The position numbers and the translations under genes were made by a program. From NCBI GenBank assembly GCA_050084515.1, contig CM114271.1, positions 16,802,001-16,866,000 of the forward strand: 64,000 nucleotides of DNA, written 5' to 3'. Below are positions 58,721 to 64,000 of the stretch, piece after piece. Each line of letters opens with the position of its first letter. Position 1 is the first letter of the stretch. Origin of the DNA: Blasia pusilla (taxonomy: Eukaryota > Marchantiophyta > Marchantiopsida > Blasiales). The notes beneath the pieces are model-generated. The model was not told the DNA's origin and did no database searches. It saw only the letters and a program-made list of their open reading frames with translations.

Positions 58721-59299
58721 TAGGAGTGCCAACCTACCATGAATCTGAGGTGGACGGCCCAAGCATAGGCTCTAGGGGCATCTCTATCACCTCCTCTACA
58801 ATCACCTCTGAACGTTACATAGAGATATCAACTCCACGCTCATAGAGCGTAGCAGCTAGACAAAAAACCTTGGTGAGCGTGTCTGCCTACATCATAACAT
58901 CAAAAGAAAAACCATGGGGTGCGGTACATCGTAATGGCCTCCCGTAACAATGTACTCGACATATGCTCCACTTGAGAATTTGCAATAGGGGTCATTATAC
59001 TCACTTCTCCCCTTGCCCTCTTTGCATGCATACCAAGAACATCGACTCTTTGGGAACTCTGATCAGGATCCATCGATGGGGTCCTCATCACCTTGAACAA
59101 TGTGGACAATTGAAGAAGCCTCATTTTTTTCCTGGATTCTCCTCATTGTGGATCCAACTTTGCAGCGGATCCAACTCTACAATCGCTCCTTGCGTAACTA
59201 CGGCAGCTGCCTCCATTTTTGCAACCCCGCACATCCAACCAAGATCCTCCATGTCTCTGGCTGCTCCATATGACGTCGATGCCACTCATCCAGCATCGG

Positions 59300-60480
59300 G
59301 TAACTTCAATGCCAAAGCGGCAATCAAACATCTCTCAACGTAGGTGAGGTGCGCATAAGAAGTATCGCATTCCTCACCTGTTTCCGTAGGTCTTGTTCCA
59401 ACATCACGTACCATGCTTGGATAGCTTGGGCCTCTATCATCCCCGAAGTGACACTTATCAACCAATGCAAGCAAGTGAATTCCTCACACAAACTCTCACT
59501 CATGCACCTATGGAACAAGGTTGCACGAGAACGGACATGCCCAACCCGCACACAAGCCCACCCTAAGCCCGTCGCGTAGACCGGGGCTCATGGAGCTCAC
59601 ACCTGTTGCGTGGCTCGCGGCAAGCCCTCAACTAGGCCGACCCTAGTTCGGGCTCTGGGTCAGCTCGGATGCGGGCCGCGGGTACCCGCGCCCGCACGGA
59701 TATATCCATCCATAGGAAGGACATAAGTCCGTGGGACTTTTTCTGTGTGCAACCCTTCTATGGAAGTCGTTGATGCTCCGCAACTTCTCAGTCCGTACCC
59801 CTTGGTAGTTCCTTTGCAACTCCACAAAGAACTCAATCACGGGGTTGAACCTGTGACGAACCCAACAGGACGATGTAGTTGCTTCATTATGATTCACCCC
59901 TCCTAGCACATCACTAGTACCAAAAGAAGTAGCCTCTCTTAGGTTGTCCTCGTCATCTGGAGATGGCTCAATCTATTACACATAATGTGGGTCATAGTTG
60001 AGTCTCCAAGTTATAATCTCATGGGTATACCTCTAGGAAAACTCATCATAATCATCCATGGGTGCCCCCTCTAAGTGTTGGAACATGTCATTCCATGTTG
60101 TAAATGGGTCAAACTCTCTAGAGTTCATAGCCTGTTGTGAATCACACTAACTCCTAAACTCCGTAATGAAGTCATGCAACTCTATCGTGTCTACCACTCT
60201 CGGAAACCTAAGAGATCCTCTACCCTGGTCGTCCATCTCGTAGGTACGCCCAAGCGGTAGGGTTACTTAATGGGTGTGGTGAATCACTAAAAAACTCCTC
60301 GACGTCCTCCCCCTCGTCTGAGGAAAATATAGAAGGAGGTCGAGATGGTCCTTCACATAGAGACCCTCGAAACCTTGGGCCACTTCGCGTAAATCCTCTA
60401 GAGCTACTCTAAGATCCACCACCTTTCCTCCCAAAGTCCTGGAAAGACGTTGTAATGACCCTCGAGTACCTCTCATGCGA
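59300..60480 (-). pseudogene. gag: Gag polyprotein, copy F (split by a hAT-like insert)
   Basis: The minus-strand parts FNPVIEFFVELQRNYQGVRT (up to about 59760) and SLCEEFTCLHWLISVTSG (below 59515) match Gag of A and C. They are separated by a 242-bp GC-rich element and its TSD. Stops are present throughout. Confidence 0.65.
59516..59757. mobile_element. GC-rich hAT-like element in Gag of copy F, perfect TSD
   Basis: 242 bp, CAAGGTTGCACGAGAACGGA at one end and GTGTGCAACCCTT at the other. It is flanked by CTATGGAA at 59508-59515 and 59758-59765, a perfect 8-bp TSD. The empty site is visible in copies A and C, where Gag reads straight through. It shows that the short hAT-like family moved after copy F had inserted. 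Confidence 0.88.
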
Positions 60481-61028
60481 TCACTCTCAATCTCATCAGT
60501 AATCCCTCAATCACTCAACCCAAAAGTACGGAACTTAATCTATACTCCCTCTCACTTGACGTGTATTGTGCGGCAACAGGCGGCGTGGTACAACAAATCA
60601 CTATTATCATATCATCTCATCGACAGAACATAACCTCAACTCTAGACATCCCACACAAGTCTATGTCCCCAAAACCCATACATCAATGATGCTTTCAGCA
60701 TTTGCACAAGATCCAATATCCCAGATAACTGCCCAATACCTAGAGTTTGCTCACACGTGTAGGGAAAAATATCAGAATGGATAACTTGAACAAATTGCAA
60801 ATTGTAATAATTGTGTTCAATAATTGCAAATTTTGACCCCAAGTTGGTTATGAAGAAACACTCCTCCAATTAGCAAGTTGTACTTCCCTGATACTGATGA
60901 TGCTTAAATCTCCTCCATGTGCGGTGTGGATCCAACGGTATTGGCGGCACGGAACGGCTACAAATGACACGGCACTTGGTGATGAGATGCGACACACCTT
61001 GGCATACCCTCCTCTATTAATTAGTAAT

Positions 61029-61090
61029 AGGTTTGGTTTGACATAAGAGAGAATGCACACCATGGAGAGCTTGGTTTTGTGCTCAATTAT
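61029..61090 (+). repeat. LTR scrap, plus strand
   Basis: GGTTTGGTTTGACATAAGAG and the following bases match the U5-proximal part of the family LTR (copy A 7255-7310). Only about 60 bp remain. Confidence 0.5.
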
Positions 61091-61820
61091 GCTAATGCCT
61101 TTTTTGGACCTGCTCGTCTCTACCGCGTTCCATCAACGACGGATACTCTAGCCGCGTCGGGAGCCGCCGACTGCCCTCGGATGTGTTCCCTCCTTACTAC
61201 TATTTGCGGCTGCTCATGCGACTTCCGGCCGTGAGTACCGCCTGGCCTGTCTAGGCAATATTTTTTTGGATCCGGCCCCGTGCCTCTTGGCCCACCTTGA
61301 GCTGCTGCCAGCCGCTATTCCCCATTGGCGAGATCACGGCTGCGCCGCTCTGGGCCTTGCACTACTATTTTTTTGGGGGAAGTCAACCGTCCTTGCCGCT
61401 ACCGTAAATAAGGCCGCGACCAACGGCTCCAACCGGTTGTGTCTTCCTACGCTGCTATTGTTGGCGCACCAATCCTACTAACTTTGCCCGCCTGTGACTT
61501 CGAGCCCTTGCGGTGCTTGGAAGCTACCACGTAGCTACGCAACACCATTCGCGATTGCTAGTCGAGTTATAACCAATAGGCGTCGTGACTACGTAGCCAA
61601 TAGCTACTATGCACGTCCAGCCGGGCTGCATTGCATAGCCGTCGACCTTCCATCCGACTCTGTCCGGCTCTGTACGACGGCGCCAATGACCGTCTTCTGC
61701 TATTTGCTACCCCGTTTGAAATTGGACGGTGAGACTTGGGGGCCATTGATTTTTATTTTGAGCCGCCGTCACACTGTTCTTGCCGTACTCATCCTGGAAA
61801 TTTTCTTCATCGACCAGTTA
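61091..61820. other. GC-rich unannotated stretch
   Basis: GC-rich with a plus-strand frame at 61494-61880 (128 codons) that I do not recognise and that runs into the LTR2 fragment. It may be the interior of another retroelement, but no domain is visible. Confidence 0.35.
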
Positions 61821-62453
61821 TGTCGCGACCCTCATAACCAAACAACACCAAATAGGCGCCAAGCGGAACATCAGAACTGAAGTGGACTCATGCTGCGATG
61901 TTTGCGCTTTGGAGAGGCATTTGGAAAGGTCTCTTGGAAAGGTCTAAAAGACAAAATGCAGAATGGAGTTGTGCGTTTTATGCATTAGTGTTCACGACCA
62001 GGAAACCTAGACCAAACGCGAGCCAAGACTTGAGAAGAGTTGAGTCTTGGAAGGTTGGTTGCCAAAGAGGTCAGAACCAATTTTGGAACACAACTAGCGT
62101 TTGGGGAATTTGGCTGTGTTTTAGACCATAACATTTAGCCCCAAGATTGGTTCAAGACAAACAAGAGCTCGTTGGAAAGCTTATCTTGAGACGTTTCCAA
62201 CGCACTAAAGATCTTAGCAAACACATAAGTACAGACTAAGATATTGGCTGAAAACAACTGTGAGAGCAATCGGGTTGAGGGCCAATTGGAGAGGCCTGGG
62301 TATCTTTCCATAAATCTAGGGAACCCCGGAGATCCCCATAAGTACTAGTAAGGAAGGAGTCTCACCAAGATATCTTGGAACATGAATCCCCACTTTGAGC
62401 ACCAAATGGCGTCTCAGAGGCACGGGATGAAACGGGAGTTTGGCGTTGGAACT
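61821..62453 (-). repeat. LTR2 fragment, minus strand
   Basis: It begins TGTCGCGACCCTCATAACCA, the reverse complement of the LTR2 3' end, and matches the 3' two thirds of the solo LTR at 17676-18706. It is cut at 62453 by the LTR of copy D. Confidence 0.75.
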
Positions 62454-63098
62454 TGTCGTACGCATACACATTGCTCCACAACATACATCGCTGTCACCGA
62501 GCACACACACAACCACGCATGATCCCATGCTAACTCATGGCATTCAAACAACGAGACAAGAAGTACCAAAATATTTCCAATAAAATAAGATCAAATCTCT
62601 CTCTCAACACTATAGTTCTCACATGTGTGCACTCTCACATGTGTCTCTCAATATCAAACCGAACCCACTCTGCTAATGAGAGGCTTGGGTTACACACACA
62701 AGACAAGCAAGACCATAACTCCGCCGCCTCATGCCAAGCGGTTCAACAAAAAAAGAATGAGCTCTTAAGCTCTCTCTCCTTGAGGTATACCCCTCCCCTC
62801 TCCCAAGCTCTCTCCATGGTAACCTATGCTCCCAAGTCACCTCCTTGGCTCTTGACCTGATGTAGGAGGTCAAGGGCTAATAACCAAAAATAGAAAGTTG
62901 ATCACATACTCAAAATGGTACTTACCTAAAATAGTAAGTTCCTCAATATGGCTCCAAATGAGCCGAAACGAAGGGAAAACCTACTCTCTCAAGTTTCCCG
63001 ATGCCTCGATAGGTCATCCTCAACCTACTGAGCCTGTCCTCCGCTGCTCATGAAGGCGCTTTACTAGATCCCACCGATCTATCCTAAGAGACGTGATA
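62454..63098 (-). repeat. 3' LTR of copy D
   Basis: 645 bp. As read on plus it starts TGTCGTACGC and ends ACGTGATA (decayed from CGTGACA). It carries the same internal blocks as the LTRs of A and B. Confidence 0.75.
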
Positions 63099-63419
63099 GT
63101 TATCGTGCGCATACACATCGCTATACAACATACATTGCTATCATCGAACACACACACAACCACGCATGATCCCATGCTAACTCATGGCATCCAGACAACG
63201 AGACAAGAAGTACCAAAATATCTCCAATCGCCCCCCTAGCTGGTGGTTAGGTCCCTCTAACTCCAGATAGCCATCTATCCCTACCTATCATGACATACAT
63301 CTCTCGGACGCTAAGAGCAAGAAGGCCGGGTGGTCATGTGGCCCCATTGTTAGTCGCCTTCTTATCATCCATGTCATAGACACAAGTCAGAATGTAGAAC
63401 TACCTACTCTATGTACATA

Positions 63420-63575
63420 TGTGACACATCCATCGTCCTTGAGGAACCCTAGTGAGAGGTGGCGTCAAACATGCCATATGCCATCCTCACGAACACCCAT
63501 CAAAGACTAGCATAGTGGCTGCACCACGAGCGGAACCACACAACATACATCGCAAGCCTACACAAACTATTGCTA
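63420..63575 (-). pseudogene. PHD finger, copy D (one stop)
   Basis: Minus-strand LRCMLCGSARGAATMLVFDG, then CS-stop-GWHMACLTPPLTR and RWMCHICT before the terminal stop. All zinc ligands but one are kept (VFDGC has Phe for the third Cys). The stop is TGA in the position of the Arg codon (CGA/CGG) seen in A and B. Confidence 0.72.
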
Positions 63576-64000
63576 AGCTCGGATCAACTGTACCGTCAAT
63601 GTTTGGAAGATGACATGGCGCACAGTTACGCACATGGTCCTTCCAAACCATACCATCGTGTCCCTCCAATAAGAGAACACTGGATGGCAAAACCTCATGC
63701 ACTCTCAAGATGGTGCGCCCTGCAGTCACAACCAACGTCGTGGATGCCATCTGCTGCAAGTAGATATAATATCCGTGATGAAACCTCCAGATAGTAGGTC
63801 GATAACCACCTCCACGAATAGTCGCATACCTCAACGTATCCTGATGTTGCACAATCGCCAAGTTTTCAAACGCCATGGGCATCACTCTCCAAAACAACTC
63901 AGCCCTCTCAAAATATGCTCACATCCATACATTAGGGTCATCAAGGTTCAACACCTCACCAGTATCTCGACGAATGGTCGTAGGTAAATTTGGCTCTCGG
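63576..64000 (-). pseudogene. Integrase C-terminal region, copy D (partial)
   Basis: Minus-strand VMPMAFENLAIVQHQDTLRY, then FHHGYYIYLQQMASTTL and DHVRNCAPCHLPNIDGTVD, collinear with copies A and B and running into the PHD finger. It is cut by the window edge at the 5' side. Confidence 0.7.

Larger units (their letters stand above)
56955..61020 (-). mobile_element. Ty3/gypsy copy F, 5' two thirds (minus strand)
   Basis: Read on minus: leader (about 61020-60500), Gag (60480-59300, split by a hAT-like insert), protease (58720-58310) and DNMT (57970-56958). It then runs into the LTR at 56954. RT and RNase H are absent. It is the most diverged copy in the window, and it independently confirms that the methyltransferase follows the protease. 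Confidence 0.75.
62454..64000 (-). mobile_element. Ty3/gypsy copy D, 3' end (minus strand, runs off window)
   Basis: 3' LTR 62454-63098, duplicated LTR tail 63099-63235, then PHD finger and integrase C-terminal region up to the window edge. It is inserted in, or has replaced part of, the LTR2 fragment. The rest lies outside the window. Confidence 0.8.

Overview
This window is nuclear DNA of a green-lineage organism, most likely a land plant. The evidence is two intron-rich single-copy genes of plant type (a subtilase and a short-chain dehydrogenase), degraded Ty3/gypsy, Ty1/copia, LINE and hAT elements, and a decay signature (CAG to TAG) that fits CHG methylation. I cannot name the species. 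No rRNA gene, standard tRNA gene or CRISPR array was seen.

Layout. 1-6.8 kb: AT-rich DNA with a decayed minus-strand Ty1/copia element and GC-rich hAT-like insertions; one of these (5080-5544) has a perfect 8-bp target-site duplication (TSD). 6.8-16.95 kb: copy A of a large Ty3/gypsy family. 16.95-19.36 kb: minus-strand 5' piece G of the same family, split by a solo LTR of a second family. 19.6-20.5 kb: LINE-type fragment. 20.5-28 kb: low-copy DNA with one weak gene candidate showing RIN4/NOI-like repeats. 28.06-33.29 kb: an apparently intact 11-exon subtilase gene (minus). 33.99-38.73 kb: a hAT element of 4.7 kb with a perfect 8-bp TSD and a decayed transposase. 38.98-39.22 kb: a TATA box followed by a perfect 51-bp-arm hairpin. 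41.36-43.82 kb: an intact two-exon short-chain dehydrogenase gene with its TATA box (minus). 44.5-46.1 kb: hAT-like pieces and a solo LTR with a perfect TSD. 46.8-64 kb: copies B (minus), C (plus), E/F (mixed, mostly minus) and D (minus) of the Ty3/gypsy family.

The main discovery is the architecture of that Ty3/gypsy family: LTR - minisatellite leader - Gag with zinc knuckle - aspartic protease - a DNMT3-like cytosine-5 DNA methyltransferase - reverse transcriptase/RNase H - integrase - C-terminal PHD finger - LTR. The methyltransferase lies at the same point (after protease) in three independent copies (A, C, F). The PHD finger is found in the three copies that retain that end (A, B, D). 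The element family therefore seems to have carried both a chromatin reader and a DNA-methylation writer. All copies here are broken, and many of their stop codons are TAG where a sister copy has CAG.
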